Assembly (NCBI GenBank): GCA_019119645.1
Contig: DWWR01000108.1
Location: 1 to 64,000, forward strand
From: Anaerobutyricum faecale
GTDB taxonomy: Bacteria; Bacillota; Clostridia; Lachnospirales; Lachnospiraceae
Direction: 5' to 3'
Length of the DNA: 64,000 bases
Part shown: one piece after another, positions 34,976 through 43,693 of the stretch
Layout of the letters: each line of letters begins with the position of its first letter
How positions within the stretch are numbered: position 1 is the first letter of the stretch
The notes under the pieces: model-generated
The model's database searches: none
Told to the model about the DNA's origin: nothing
What the model saw: only the letters and a program-made list of their open reading frames with translations
Translations under genes and position numbers: made by a program

Positions 34976-35116
34976 GACGACGGTGAAGTTTCCGGAAGTA
35001 TTAAAAATAGGAAATGTTCTGGTCATGTCGGAAAGGACCAGTGCGGCCAGAAACAGAAAAAGAGAGACCAGGGAGACGGCCCGGAGAGTGGGCCGGCGAA
35101 AATATGATTTTTTCAT
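34961..35116 (-). CDS. cwlD: 5' part of an interrupted CwlD-type amidase gene
   Basis: 52 residues: a basic start (MKKSYFRRPTLRAV), one membrane anchor (about residues 13-30), and then NFTVVLDPGH, the first strand and first zinc His of an Amidase_3 domain. Element DNA follows. The ribosome site is weak. A CATACTA sequence at 35153-35147 resembles the -10 of sporulation sigma-G promoters and lies about 30 bases upstream, with only a partial -35 match. Neither half alone can bind zinc, so no active amidase is expected while the element is in place. The frame can be read further upstream to 35266 but that part looks non-coding. Confidence 0.88.
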
Positions 35117-35302
35117 AAAAGAGAACCTGAAACGGGATACTTTTATTAGTATGCTTCTACAAAGAAAAGAAGAAGCATAAATGAAAAGATAAAAATAATC
35201 TAACAATTGTAACAAAAAATAGGACATGTTTTTTGACTTTATGCATAAAGCATGGTACACTAGCAAAAGCTGATAGAAGGCTGAATGACAGAGGTGACTG
35301 CA

Positions 35303-36337
35303 ATGAAAACGAAACTGGTAAAAATGGACGCATTGAAGGAAGCAGGTGAGATTATCCGTGCCGGAGGGCTGGTGGCTTTTCCCACAGAGACGGTGTACGG
35401 TCTCGGGGCGGACGCCATGAACAGCGAGGCGGCGGCAAAGATTTACGCAGCAAAGGGAAGACCGTCAGATAATCCGCTGATCGTTCATATTGCAGATATG
35501 GAACAGGTGGACCAGCTGGCTGAAAATGTACCGGAACAGGCAAGAAAGATCATGGAAGCCTTCTGGCCGGGGCCGCTGACGGTGATTCTCAATAAAAAGG
35601 AGACGGTGCCGGACGGCACCACCGGGGGACTGAAAACTGTGGCGGTGCGTATGCCATCTCATCCGGATGCCAGAGCGCTGATCCGGGAAAGCGGACGTAT
35701 GATCGCGGCACCCAGCGCCAATACTTCCGGACGACCGAGTCCGACCACAGCGCTTCACGTGCTGGAGGACATGGACGGGAAGATTCCGATGATCCTGGAC
35801 GGAGGTCCGGTGGGCATTGGCATTGAGTCCACGATTGTCGATATGACCGGCGAGGTGCCCATGATTCTGCGCCCTGGTTATATCACCAAAGCGATGCTTG
35901 AGTCGGTGGTCGGCACTGTGCTGGTGGATCCGGCGGTGGCCGGACGGCAGATGCCGAAAAATGTGGTGGCGAAGGCTCCGGGCATGAAGTACCGGCATTA
36001 TGCGCCGAAGGGACAGCTGACTCTGGTGGAAGGCGACGCCGGAAAGGTGATAGAGAAGATCAATCAGCTGGCGCAGGAAAAAGAAAAAGACGGATTCCGC
36101 GTGGGGATCATCGGAACGGATGAGACCATCGGAGAGTACCATACGGGAATCCGGAGAAGTATCGGAAGCAGAGAACATCCTGACTCCGTGGCAGCCAATT
36201 TATACAGTATACTCCGGGAATGTGACGCACTGGGGCTGGATTACATTTATTCAGAAAGCTTTTTTGAGAAAGGGCTGGGTAATGCGATCATGAATCGGAT
36301 GCTCAAAGCAGCTGGTTATCATCTGATTACAGTATAG
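35303..36337 (+). CDS. tsaC: Threonylcarbamoyl-AMP synthase (Sua5/YwlC type)
   Basis: 344 residues. The YrdC-like domain fills residues 1-205 (GGLVAFPTETVYGLGADA, KGRPSDNPLIVHI, SANTSGRPSPT) and a Sua5 C-terminal domain follows (APGMKYRHYAPKGQL). It makes the threonylcarbamoyl-AMP used for the t6A37 modification of tRNAs reading ANN codons. ATG 35303 has GAGGTGA 7 bases upstream; ATG 35285 is a possible alternative. Its stop overlaps the ribosome site of the following gene, so they are co-translated. Confidence 0.95.
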   Translation: MKTKLVKMDALKEAGEIIRAGGLVAFPTETVYGLGADAMNSEAAAKIYAAKGRPSDNPLIVHIADMEQVDQLAENVPEQARKIMEAFWPGPLTVILNKKETVPDGTTGGLKTVAVRMPSHPDARALIRESGRMIAAPSANTSGRPSPTTALHVLEDMDGKIPMILDGGPVGIGIESTIVDMTGEVPMILRPGYITKAMLESVVGTVLVDPAVAGRQMPKNVVAKAPGMKYRHYAPKGQLTLVEGDAGKVIEKINQLAQEKEKDGFRVGIIGTDETIGEYHTGIRRSIGSREHPDSVAANLYSILRECDALGLDYIYSESFFEKGLGNAIMNRMLKAAGYHLITV

Positions 36338-36348
36338 GAGGTGCTGGT

Positions 36349-36813
36349 TTGGGATATCGTAAGATTGTAATTATAGGAGAAAATAATCTCTGCCGCAGCT
36401 TTATGGCGGAAGTGATTCTGCGGGGACTGATAAAGAGAAGAAATGTTTCGGATATCGAAGTGATATCCAGAGGACTGGTGGTACTGTTTTCCGAACCGGT
36501 TTCACCCATGGCGGTTTCCATTCTGAACCGGCATGGCTACGAGATTGCCGAGTTCCGTTCTTCTCAGCTGACGGAGGAGGATCTGGAATCTTCGGATCTG
36601 GCGCTGACCATGACGAAAGAGCAGGCGGAACAGGTGCGGACCAATTTTAAGGCACAGACCACCTGCATGTCCGTGGGGACTTTCATCGACATTGAGGAGG
36701 AAGTGCCGGAGGTGACCGAAGATACGCCGGAGGCCTTTGAGAAATGTTTTCAGTCTATTGAGTCCTGGATGGAGGCGGTGGCGGACCGGATCATCGGAGA
36801 ACTGCTTCCATGA
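36349..36813 (+). CDS. Low-molecular-weight phosphatase homologue lacking the catalytic Cys
   Basis: 154 residues resembling low-molecular-weight protein tyrosine/arginine phosphatases of the YwlE type, which often follow tsaC in Bacillota. The phosphate loop normally reads C-x4-CRS with the first Cys as nucleophile; here it is IIGENNLCRSFMAE, so that position is Gly10 while Asn, CRS and the following Met-Ala-Glu remain. The C-terminal acidic region is also altered. A catalytic role is therefore unlikely. It starts with TTG behind a perfect AGGAGGTG. Confidence 0.8.
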   Translation: MGYRKIVIIGENNLCRSFMAEVILRGLIKRRNVSDIEVISRGLVVLFSEPVSPMAVSILNRHGYEIAEFRSSQLTEEDLESSDLALTMTKEQAEQVRTNFKAQTTCMSVGTFIDIEEEVPEVTEDTPEAFEKCFQSIESWMEAVADRIIGELLP

Positions 36814-37076
36814 AAAGGCGAAAGAACCGCAGCGCCCTGCGGATGCTGGCGCTCATAAGTCAGCTGGGAATCTGTATGCTCACGTGTATTTTCATCTGTG
36901 TGTTTCTGGGCGACGTTCTTGTCCGGAAGTTCCACCAGGAGCTGCTCTTTCCCCTGATGCTGGTGATCGGTATTCTGGCGGGGATGCGTTCCTGTTACAA
37001 AATGATACAAGTATTTATGGGAGAAAAGGAATCAGATTATCATGAAACGGATAAAATGGATAAGGGAAACCAATGA
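36810..37076 (+). CDS. AtpZ/AtpI-like small membrane protein
   Basis: 88 residues with two membrane segments (about 11-32 and 42-62), matching the small ATPase_gene1 (AtpZ) family encoded at the head of atp operons, which helps c-ring assembly or Mg2+ supply. It overlaps the previous gene by 4 bases (ATGA) and the next by 35, a tight translational chain leading into the ATP synthase operon. Confidence 0.75.
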   Translation: MKRRKNRSALRMLALISQLGICMLTCIFICVFLGDVLVRKFHQELLFPLMLVIGILAGMRSCYKMIQVFMGEKESDYHETDKMDKGNQ

Positions 37077-37458
37077 GACGCTGCTGGATTTGATTTTTGG
37101 ATGTCTGATCTGGAGTACGCTGGCGGAGATCATAGGACTGCTCATCGTCAGCGACCGCCTCAGCTATACCATAGGCATTGTGCTGGGGACCGTGGTCGCT
37201 GTGGGAATGAGTATCAGTATGGAGAAGGGACTGGAAAAATGTCTCCACATGAGCAGGGTCAAAGGACAGTGGGGCATGACAGTGAGGAGCATTTTCCGCT
37301 GGCTGATCATGCTGGCAGTGGTCTGGGCAGGGCTGCGTTTTGACGCCATCAGTTTCCCGGGAGTGCTTCTCGGTATTATCGGACTGAAGATCGCAGCGCT
37401 TCTGCATATGTACACAAACACATACGTGACAAAAAAGTTAAGAAAAGAAGGAAGGTGA
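37042..37458 (+). CDS. atpI: ATP synthase subunit I-like protein
   Basis: 138 residues with four probable membrane segments, in the position of AtpI right before the a subunit. AtpI is known to help assemble the rotor ring in some bacteria. The match is mainly by size, topology and position. It overlaps the previous gene by 35 bases. Confidence 0.7.
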   Translation: MKRIKWIRETNETLLDLIFGCLIWSTLAEIIGLLIVSDRLSYTIGIVLGTVVAVGMSISMEKGLEKCLHMSRVKGQWGMTVRSIFRWLIMLAVVWAGLRFDAISFPGVLLGIIGLKIAALLHMYTNTYVTKKLRKEGR

Positions 37459-37462
37459 ATCA

Positions 37463-38203
37463 ATGGGAGGTGCAGCAGCCGGCCTGCCGGCGGGAGCGAT
37501 GCTCTTAAGCGGCGGCGCCGACGTGGATTTTTTTATCCACAGTTACTACGAGTTTGAGCTTTTTGGACAGACGCTCTCCATCAACACCACGATGATCTCC
37601 ACGGTCATTGTCTGCCTGATATTGTTCGGGCTGATCCTCTTTGCGAGGCATGAGATCATGAAAGATTATGACGAGCCCAATGCCGTACAGAATGCGGTGG
37701 AAATGCTTGTGGAGACCATGGACGGCATGGTGGAGACCAGCATGGGTTCCCATGCGCCAAAGTACAGGAATTATATCATCACGCTCATGGCGTTTATTTT
37801 CCTGTCCAACATATCAGGCGTTTTTGGCCTGCGGGCGCCAACAGCAGACTTTGGTACAACCTTTGCCCTGGCGCTTATTACCTTTGTGATGATTGAATAC
37901 GCCTGGATCAAGAGCAATGGCATTCGGTTCGTAAAGGATTTATTTGAACCGTTTCCGATCTTTTTCCCGGTGAATGTCATCAGTGAGTTTGCGACTCCGG
38001 TATCCATGTCCCTGCGTCTTTTTGGAAATGTGCTGGCCGGAACGATCATGATCAGTCTCTGGTACAGCCTTCTGCCGTGGTTCGTTAAACTGGGGATTCC
38101 GTCATTTCTGCATGTGTATTTTGATTTGTTTTCCGGAGCGATTCAGACTTATGTATTCGGAATGCTGACCATGACATTTATCACGGACAAATATGCGGAC
38201 TGA
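37463..38203 (+). CDS. atpB: F-type ATP synthase subunit a
   Basis: 246 residues, five to six membrane segments. The C-terminal helices hold the key Arg (ISEFATPVSMSLRLFGNVLAG) that faces the c ring, and ENP-like family features appear earlier. It forms the ion half-channels of Fo. The start ATG lies 4 bases after the atpI stop, with GAAGGTGA upstream. Confidence 0.94.
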   Translation: MGGAAAGLPAGAMLLSGGADVDFFIHSYYEFELFGQTLSINTTMISTVIVCLILFGLILFARHEIMKDYDEPNAVQNAVEMLVETMDGMVETSMGSHAPKYRNYIITLMAFIFLSNISGVFGLRAPTADFGTTFALALITFVMIEYAWIKSNGIRFVKDLFEPFPIFFPVNVISEFATPVSMSLRLFGNVLAGTIMISLWYSLLPWFVKLGIPSFLHVYFDLFSGAIQTYVFGMLTMTFITDKYAD

Positions 38204-38320
38204 GAGAGACGGGAGTTTTAAAGCAGCGAACCGGCTTTGAAAAAACGGCCGGATAGCAGGAAAGAAGCAGTACAGGTGGTACTGCGGTATGTGAAAGAAT
38301 TTCAAAAGGAGGATTTTACT

Positions 38321-38590
38321 ATGATGTCACAGATTACAAACGAAGGTTTAGTGTTAGCATGTTCTGCCATCGGAGCCGGTCTTGCGCTGATCGCCGGTAT
38401 CGGACCAGGTATAGGACAGGGAATTGCCGCCGGATACGGAGCGTCCGCTGTAGGCCGCAATCCGGGCGCCAAGGGAGATATCATGTCCACCATGCTCCTG
38501 GGACAGGCAGTTGCCGAGACGACAGGTCTTTACGGTCTGGTCATCGGTCTCATCCTGCTGTACGCAAACCCGCTGATTGGCAAATTATAA
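38321..38590 (+). CDS. atpE: F-type ATP synthase subunit c (sodium-type)
   Basis: 89 residues, two membrane helices joined by the RNPGAKGD loop. The ion-binding residues of sodium-translocating c rings (I. tartaricus Gln32, Val63, Glu65, Ser66, Thr67, Tyr70) correspond to Gln33, Val64, Glu66, Thr67, Thr68 and Tyr71 here, with only Ser to Thr changed. Sodium coupling is thus likely. ATG 38321 follows AAAGGAGG; upstream residues in frame are not part of the family. Confidence 0.95.
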   Translation: MMSQITNEGLVLACSAIGAGLALIAGIGPGIGQGIAAGYGASAVGRNPGAKGDIMSTMLLGQAVAETTGLYGLVIGLILLYANPLIGKL

Positions 38591-38626
38591 AAATGCCTGG
38601 GGGAAACAGCGGAAAGGAGGCATGAG

Positions 38627-39160
38627 GTGCTATTATCATTGGATGACCGTATATTCGGCCTCGACGCGCAGCTGGTATTTCAGCTCCTCTTTATGGGCAT
38701 AGCCATCTTTCTCTTATTCATGGCAGCCAGCTATCTGCTGCTGGACCCGGTGAGAAAGATTTTAAATGACCGGAAGGAAAGAGTGATGCGGGAGCAGAGA
38801 GAGGCCCTGGAAAACCGGGAGGCCGCTTTGCGCATGCGGGAAGAATACGACGGTAAATTAAAAGAGATTGATAAAGTTGCGGAGCAGATTCTGAGCGACT
38901 CACGAAAAAAGGCGATGCAGAGAGAGAATGAGATCATCATGAACGCCAAGGAGGAGGCCGGGAGAATTGTGGCCGGTGCCCGCCAGGAGGCGGAACTTGA
39001 GCAGAAGAGGGTCAATGACCAGGTCAAACAGGAAATTATTTCCGTGGCCGCTCTTTTGTCGGAAAAGCTGGTGGCATCGTCGCTGGATGAGGAGAAACAG
39101 AACGCGCTCATTGAGCAGACGCTGAAAGAGATAGGGGATGACACATGGCAAAACAGATAA
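38627..39160 (+). CDS. atpF: F-type ATP synthase subunit b
   Basis: 177 residues: one N-terminal membrane helix (about 14-36) and a long charged coiled coil (RKILNDRKERVMREQREALE and on) that dimerises as the peripheral stalk. It starts with GTG behind AAGGAGG. The 3' end overlaps the delta-subunit gene by 16 bases. Confidence 0.94.
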   Translation: MLLSLDDRIFGLDAQLVFQLLFMGIAIFLLFMAASYLLLDPVRKILNDRKERVMREQREALENREAALRMREEYDGKLKEIDKVAEQILSDSRKKAMQRENEIIMNAKEEAGRIVAGARQEAELEQKRVNDQVKQEIISVAALLSEKLVASSLDEEKQNALIEQTLKEIGDDTWQNR

Positions 39161-39693
39161 GCAGCATTTACGGTGACGCGCTGTTTTCCCTGGCTCTGGA
39201 GGAAAACGCCGTGGACAGACTGGAGGAAGAGATCGGTCTGGCAAGAGAAGTTTTCCTTGCGAACGGTGAACTCATGAGTCTGCTGAATCATCCGGAGATC
39301 GTGAAGGAAGACAAGCAGGCGCTGGTGGAAGATTCGTTTCGTGGAAAAGTTTCCGATGAGGTGCTGGGATTTTTTCATGTGATCATAGAAAAGGACCGGC
39401 AGAAGGAGATGCTGCCGATTTTTGAGCATTTTCTTAAAAAAGTCAGACAATACAGAAAGATTGGTTCTGCCAGTGTGACTTCCGCGGTGGAACTTACGCA
39501 GGAGCAGAAGAAAGCAGTGGAGAAACGCCTTCTGGAGGTGACCGATTACCGTTCCCTGGAGATTGCGTACATTGTAAAGCCGGAGATTATCGGCGGCCTT
39601 ATCATCCGCCTGGATAACCGGGTGGTGGACAGCAGCCTGAAAACACAGATTGATACTCTGAGCCGGCAGCTGTCGAAGATTCAGCTGTCATAA
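39145..39693 (+). CDS. atpH: F-type ATP synthase subunit delta
   Basis: 182 residues, normal length. The helical N-terminal domain (SSIYGDALFSLALEENAVDRLEEE) and the C-terminal conserved end (EIIGGLIIRLDNRVVDSSLKTQIDTL, read in part) match delta/OSCP. It links F1 to the peripheral stalk. It overlaps atpF by 16 bases, indicating coupled translation. Confidence 0.94.
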   Translation: MAKQISSIYGDALFSLALEENAVDRLEEEIGLAREVFLANGELMSLLNHPEIVKEDKQALVEDSFRGKVSDEVLGFFHVIIEKDRQKEMLPIFEHFLKKVRQYRKIGSASVTSAVELTQEQKKAVEKRLLEVTDYRSLEIAYIVKPEIIGGLIIRLDNRVVDSSLKTQIDTLSRQLSKIQLS

Positions 39694-39717
39694 AACAGAA
39701 AGAAGGTGTGGGAAGTT

Positions 39718-41223
39718 TTGGTAAAAATCAGACCGGAGGAAATCAGTTCCGTCATCCGGGAGCAGATCAAAAATTATGTGACGAAACTGGAGACCGCCGA
39801 TGTGGGAACCGTCATCCAGGTGGCCGACGGGGTGGCCCGTATTTACGGACTGGAAAAAGCCATGCAGGGTGAGCTGCTGGAATTCCCCGGGGAAGTATAC
39901 GGAATGGTGATGAATCTGGAAGAAGATAATGTGGGAGCGGTTCTTCTGGGAGATAACAGAAATGTCAGCGAAGGAGATACCGTAAAAACCACCGGACGTG
40001 TCATCGAGGTGCCGGTGGGAGACGCCCTGACCGGACGCGTGGTCAATGCGCTGGGACAGCCTATTGACGGCCGGGGACCGGTGGAGACGAAAACGTTCCG
40101 CCCGGTGGAAAGAGTGGCCCACGGCGTCATCGACCGTCAGCCGGTGGATACGCCGGTGCAGACCGGCATCAAGGCCATTGATTCCATGGTGCCCATCGGA
40201 AGGGGCCAGCGGGAACTGATCATCGGGGATCGTCAGACGGGAAAAACAGCGATCGCTGTGGATACGATCATTAACCAGAAGGGGCAGAATATGCACTGCA
40301 TCTATGTGGCTGTCGGACAGAAAGCATCCACAGTGGCAGGCATCGTAAAGACTTTGGAAGAATATGGAGCCATGGACTACACTACGGTGGTGGCCTCCAC
40401 TGCCAGCGAGCTGGCGCCCCTTCAGTATATCGCGCCTTACGCCGGCTGCGCCATGGGAGAAGAATGGATGGAGCGGGGCGAAGATGTACTGGTCATTTAT
40501 GATGATTTAAGTAAACATGCGGCAGCCTATCGTACCCTGTCTCTGCTTTTGCGGCGGCCGCCGGGAAGAGAGGCTTATCCGGGCGATGTGTTCTATCTGC
40601 ATTCGCGTCTTCTGGAGAGAGCGTCAAGATTGTCCGAAGAGCTGGGCGGCGGGTCGCTCACAGCCATTCCGATCATCGAGACCCAGGCGGGGGATGTATC
40701 CGCCTATATTCCGACGAATGTGATTTCTATTACAGACGGACAGATTTATCTGGAGACGGAGATGTTTAACGCGGGCTTCCGTCCGGCGATCAACGCCGGT
40801 CTCTCCGTATCCCGTGTAGGTGGAGCGGCGCAGATTAAAGCCATGAAAAAGATTGCAGGGCCGATTCGTACTGAGCTGGCCCAGTACCGGGAGCTGGCGG
40901 CTTTTGCCCAGTTCGGGTCTGAACTTGACGAGGATACCAGAGAACGTCTGGCCCAGGGCGAGCGCATCAGAGAAAGCCTGAAACAGCCGCAGTATAAAAC
41001 GCTGCCGGTGGAACAGCAGGTTCTGATCATCTATGCGGTCACTCAGAAATATCTGCTGGATATTCCGGTGGAGCGGGTGTTGGAGTTTGAAGAAGAACTT
41101 CTGGAATTTGTGGACACGAAATACCCGGAAATTTACAGGGAGATCCGGAAGACAAAAGATATGAGCAAAGAGACAGAACTGCTTATGCAGAAGGCGATTA
41201 CGGAATTTAAGGAGACATTTTAA
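39718..41223 (+). CDS. atpA: F-type ATP synthase subunit alpha
   Basis: 501 residues. N-terminal RPEEISSVIREQI, Walker A GDRQTGKTAIAVDTI, and the conserved VGGAAQIKAMKK region are present. I place the start at TTG 39718, which gives the family N-terminus and lies 9 bases after AAGAAGGTG; GTG 39706 overlaps that ribosome site. It forms the non-catalytic nucleotide sites of F1. Confidence 0.96.
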   Translation: MVKIRPEEISSVIREQIKNYVTKLETADVGTVIQVADGVARIYGLEKAMQGELLEFPGEVYGMVMNLEEDNVGAVLLGDNRNVSEGDTVKTTGRVIEVPVGDALTGRVVNALGQPIDGRGPVETKTFRPVERVAHGVIDRQPVDTPVQTGIKAIDSMVPIGRGQRELIIGDRQTGKTAIAVDTIINQKGQNMHCIYVAVGQKASTVAGIVKTLEEYGAMDYTTVVASTASELAPLQYIAPYAGCAMGEEWMERGEDVLVIYDDLSKHAAAYRTLSLLLRRPPGREAYPGDVFYLHSRLLERASRLSEELGGGSLTAIPIIETQAGDVSAYIPTNVISITDGQIYLETEMFNAGFRPAINAGLSVSRVGGAAQIKAMKKIAGPIRTELAQYRELAAFAQFGSELDEDTRERLAQGERIRESLKQPQYKTLPVEQQVLIIYAVTQKYLLDIPVERVLEFEEELLEFVDTKYPEIYREIRKTKDMSKETELLMQKAITEFKETF

Positions 41224-41335
41224 TAAACAGCGCTGAGCGCATGCGCTGTCAGACTGCCGCATGAATACGGAAATGCCGTGGAGATAAATCTATACGGTAT
41301 AGCAGGATGCGGCGGGAATAAGGTGGTGATATAAG

Positions 41336-42274
41336 ATGGCGTCCATGAGAGATATTAAAAGGCGCAAGGACAGCATACAGAGTACGCAGCAGATTACAAA
41401 AGCCATGAAGCTGGTATCCACCGTAAAGCTGCAGCGGGCGAGAGCCAGGGCAGATAACGCCCGGCCATATTTTGACAAAATGTATGAGACGATTCAATCC
41501 ATTTTGTCCACATCGGAAAAGCTGGACCATCCGTACCTGTCTGCCGGAAATTCGACGAGGAAGGCGGTCATCGTGGTTACTTCCAACCGGGGACTGGCCG
41601 GAGGTTATAATAATAATGTCACCCGCCTCATTACGGACAGCGGCTGGCAAAAGGAAGATGTGGATATCTACGGAGTCGGGCGGAAGGGAGTGGAAATCCT
41701 TTCCAGAAGAGGCTATTCTATCGTCGCGGACGACTCGGATATGATCAACGCTCCCTCTTTTGCCGACGCGGCGTCCCTGGGAGAGCGTGTGCTGGACGCC
41801 TTTGCGGCGGGAGAAATCGGAGAAATTTATCTGGCCTACACCAGATTTAAAAATACGGTGGTTCATGTGCCGGTGCTCATGAAGCTTCTCCCGGTGGATG
41901 TGGAGCCGGGGGCTGCGGACGGCCAGGTGAAAGACGGTAATTTTGCGGGCGAGGACGGGCAGACGTTATCCGGCAGCCATCCGGCAGTTCCGGCCGGTCA
42001 GCAGAGAAAACGACTGCTGATGAATTATGAGCCGGGGCCGGAAGAAGCTTTGAACCTGCTCATTCCGAAGTATATAAACAGCACGATTTTCGGGGCCTTC
42101 ATCGAAGCCGCCGCCAGTGAGAACGGCGCGAGAATGCAGGCCATGGATGCGGCGACCAGTAACGCCGACGATATGATCGCCACTCTGTCCCTGGTTTATA
42201 ACCGGGCAAGGCAGGGGGCCATCACACAGGAACTGACAGAAATTATTTCAGGCGCGGAAGCGCTCGATGGATAG
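41336..42274 (+). CDS. atpG: F-type ATP synthase subunit gamma
   Basis: 312 residues. The N-terminal coiled coil (MRDIKRRKDSIQSTQQITKAM) and the C-terminal helix (AMDAATSNADDMIATLSLVYNR, read in part) that turn inside F1 are conserved. An extra Gly/Asp/Pro-rich stretch of about 25-30 residues (around 197-225, GAADGQVKDGNFAGEDGQ) makes it longer than the usual 285-290; it lies in the exposed Rossmann-like domain and is probably a surface loop. A 112-base spacer separates it from atpA. Confidence 0.95.
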   Translation: MASMRDIKRRKDSIQSTQQITKAMKLVSTVKLQRARARADNARPYFDKMYETIQSILSTSEKLDHPYLSAGNSTRKAVIVVTSNRGLAGGYNNNVTRLITDSGWQKEDVDIYGVGRKGVEILSRRGYSIVADDSDMINAPSFADAASLGERVLDAFAAGEIGEIYLAYTRFKNTVVHVPVLMKLLPVDVEPGAADGQVKDGNFAGEDGQTLSGSHPAVPAGQQRKRLLMNYEPGPEEALNLLIPKYINSTIFGAFIEAAASENGARMQAMDAATSNADDMIATLSLVYNRARQGAITQELTEIISGAEALDG

Positions 42275-42290
42275 GAGAAGGAGTAAAAAG

Positions 42291-43685
42291 ATGACAGCAC
42301 AAAACACAGGTACCATTACCCAGGTGATCGGCGCTGTCCTGGATATCAGATTCAGCAAAGGCGTTCTGCCGGAAATCAACGATGCAGTTACCATCGAAAA
42401 GAAAGACGGCGGCCGGCTGACAGCGGAGGTGGCGCAGCATCTTGGAGATGATGTGGTCAGGTGCATTGCCATGGGACCCACGGACGGACTGGTCCGGGGG
42501 ATGGAAGCCGTCGCATCCGGAGGGCCGATTACCGTGCCGGTGGGCGAGATTACTCTGGGACGGATCTTCAATGTCTTGGGGGAACCCATTGATAACAAAC
42601 CTCTGCCGGAGGATGTGAGACGGAGTCCCATTCACCGGAAAGCGCCGGCCTTTTCAGAGCAGTCGACAAAGACGGAAGTGCTGGAGACCGGCATCAAGGT
42701 GGTGGATTTGCTCTGCCCGTACCAGAAAGGCGGTAAGATCGGTCTGTTCGGCGGTGCCGGCGTGGGGAAAACGGTGCTCATTCAGGAGCTGATCCGCAAT
42801 ATCGCCACAGAGCACGGCGGTTATTCCGTTTTTACCGGCGTGGGAGAGCGGACCCGGGAAGGCAATGATCTCTACCGGGAGATGAGCGAGTCCGGCGTTA
42901 TTGACAAGACGGCCATGGTGTTTGGACAGATGAACGAACCGCCGGGAGCCCGCATGCGGGTGGGGCTGAGCGGTCTTACCATCGCGGAGGATTTCCGGGA
43001 CCGGGGCGGAAAGGATGTTTTATTATTCATTGATAACATTTTCCGTTTCACTCAGGCAGGTTCTGAGGTGTCCGCCCTTCTGGGCCGGGTGCCGAGTGCC
43101 GTAGGTTATCAGCCGACGCTGCAGACGGAGATGGGAGCGCTGCAGGAAAGGATCACTTCCACCAGGAACGGTTCTATCACCTCAGTGCAGGCGGTTTATG
43201 TGCCGGCCGATGACCTGACAGACCCGGCGCCGGCCACCACATTTGCCCATCTGGACGCTACCACGGTACTTTCCCGTGCCATTGTGGAGCAGGGAATTTA
43301 CCCTGCGGTGGATCCTCTGGAATCCACTTCAAGAATCCTTGATCCGCGTATCGTGGGAGAGGAGCATTATCAGGTGGCCAGGGGCGTACAGGAGATCCTG
43401 CAAAGATATAAGGAGCTGCAGGATATTATCGCCATCCTCGGCATGGACGAATTATCAGAAGAAGATAAACTTCTGGTATCCCGTGCCCGGAAGATCCAGA
43501 GATTCCTGTCGCAGCCATTCTTTGTGGCCGAACAGTTTACCGGAACCAAAGGCCGTTATGTGCCGCTTTCTGATACCATTCAGGGATTTCAGGAACTGCT
43601 GGCAGGTAAATACGATGATATTCCGGAGGGTCTGTTCTTAAATGCCGGCAGTATGGATGATGTCCTGGCCAGGACGCGCAGGTAG
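42291..43685 (+). CDS. atpD: F-type ATP synthase subunit beta
   Basis: 464 residues. Walker A GGAGVGKTVLIQELI, catalytic Glu in GVGERTREGND, Walker B VLLFIDNIFRF and the conserved DELSEEDKL stretch (the DELSEED lever) are all present. It carries the catalytic sites of F1. ATG 42291 has GAAGGAG upstream; an in-frame start overlapping atpG is rejected. Confidence 0.97.
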   Translation: MTAQNTGTITQVIGAVLDIRFSKGVLPEINDAVTIEKKDGGRLTAEVAQHLGDDVVRCIAMGPTDGLVRGMEAVASGGPITVPVGEITLGRIFNVLGEPIDNKPLPEDVRRSPIHRKAPAFSEQSTKTEVLETGIKVVDLLCPYQKGGKIGLFGGAGVGKTVLIQELIRNIATEHGGYSVFTGVGERTREGNDLYREMSESGVIDKTAMVFGQMNEPPGARMRVGLSGLTIAEDFRDRGGKDVLLFIDNIFRFTQAGSEVSALLGRVPSAVGYQPTLQTEMGALQERITSTRNGSITSVQAVYVPADDLTDPAPATTFAHLDATTVLSRAIVEQGIYPAVDPLESTSRILDPRIVGEEHYQVARGVQEILQRYKELQDIIAILGMDELSEEDKLLVSRARKIQRFLSQPFFVAEQFTGTKGRYVPLSDTIQGFQELLAGKYDDIPEGLFLNAGSMDDVLARTRR

Positions 43686-43693
43686 GTGATGAA

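Noticed and set aside
34877..35266. A 129-residue protein covering the 5' cwlD part
   Set aside because: Residues before 35116 look non-coding and those after 34961 are read-through into the element. Only the 52 residues between belong to a family.
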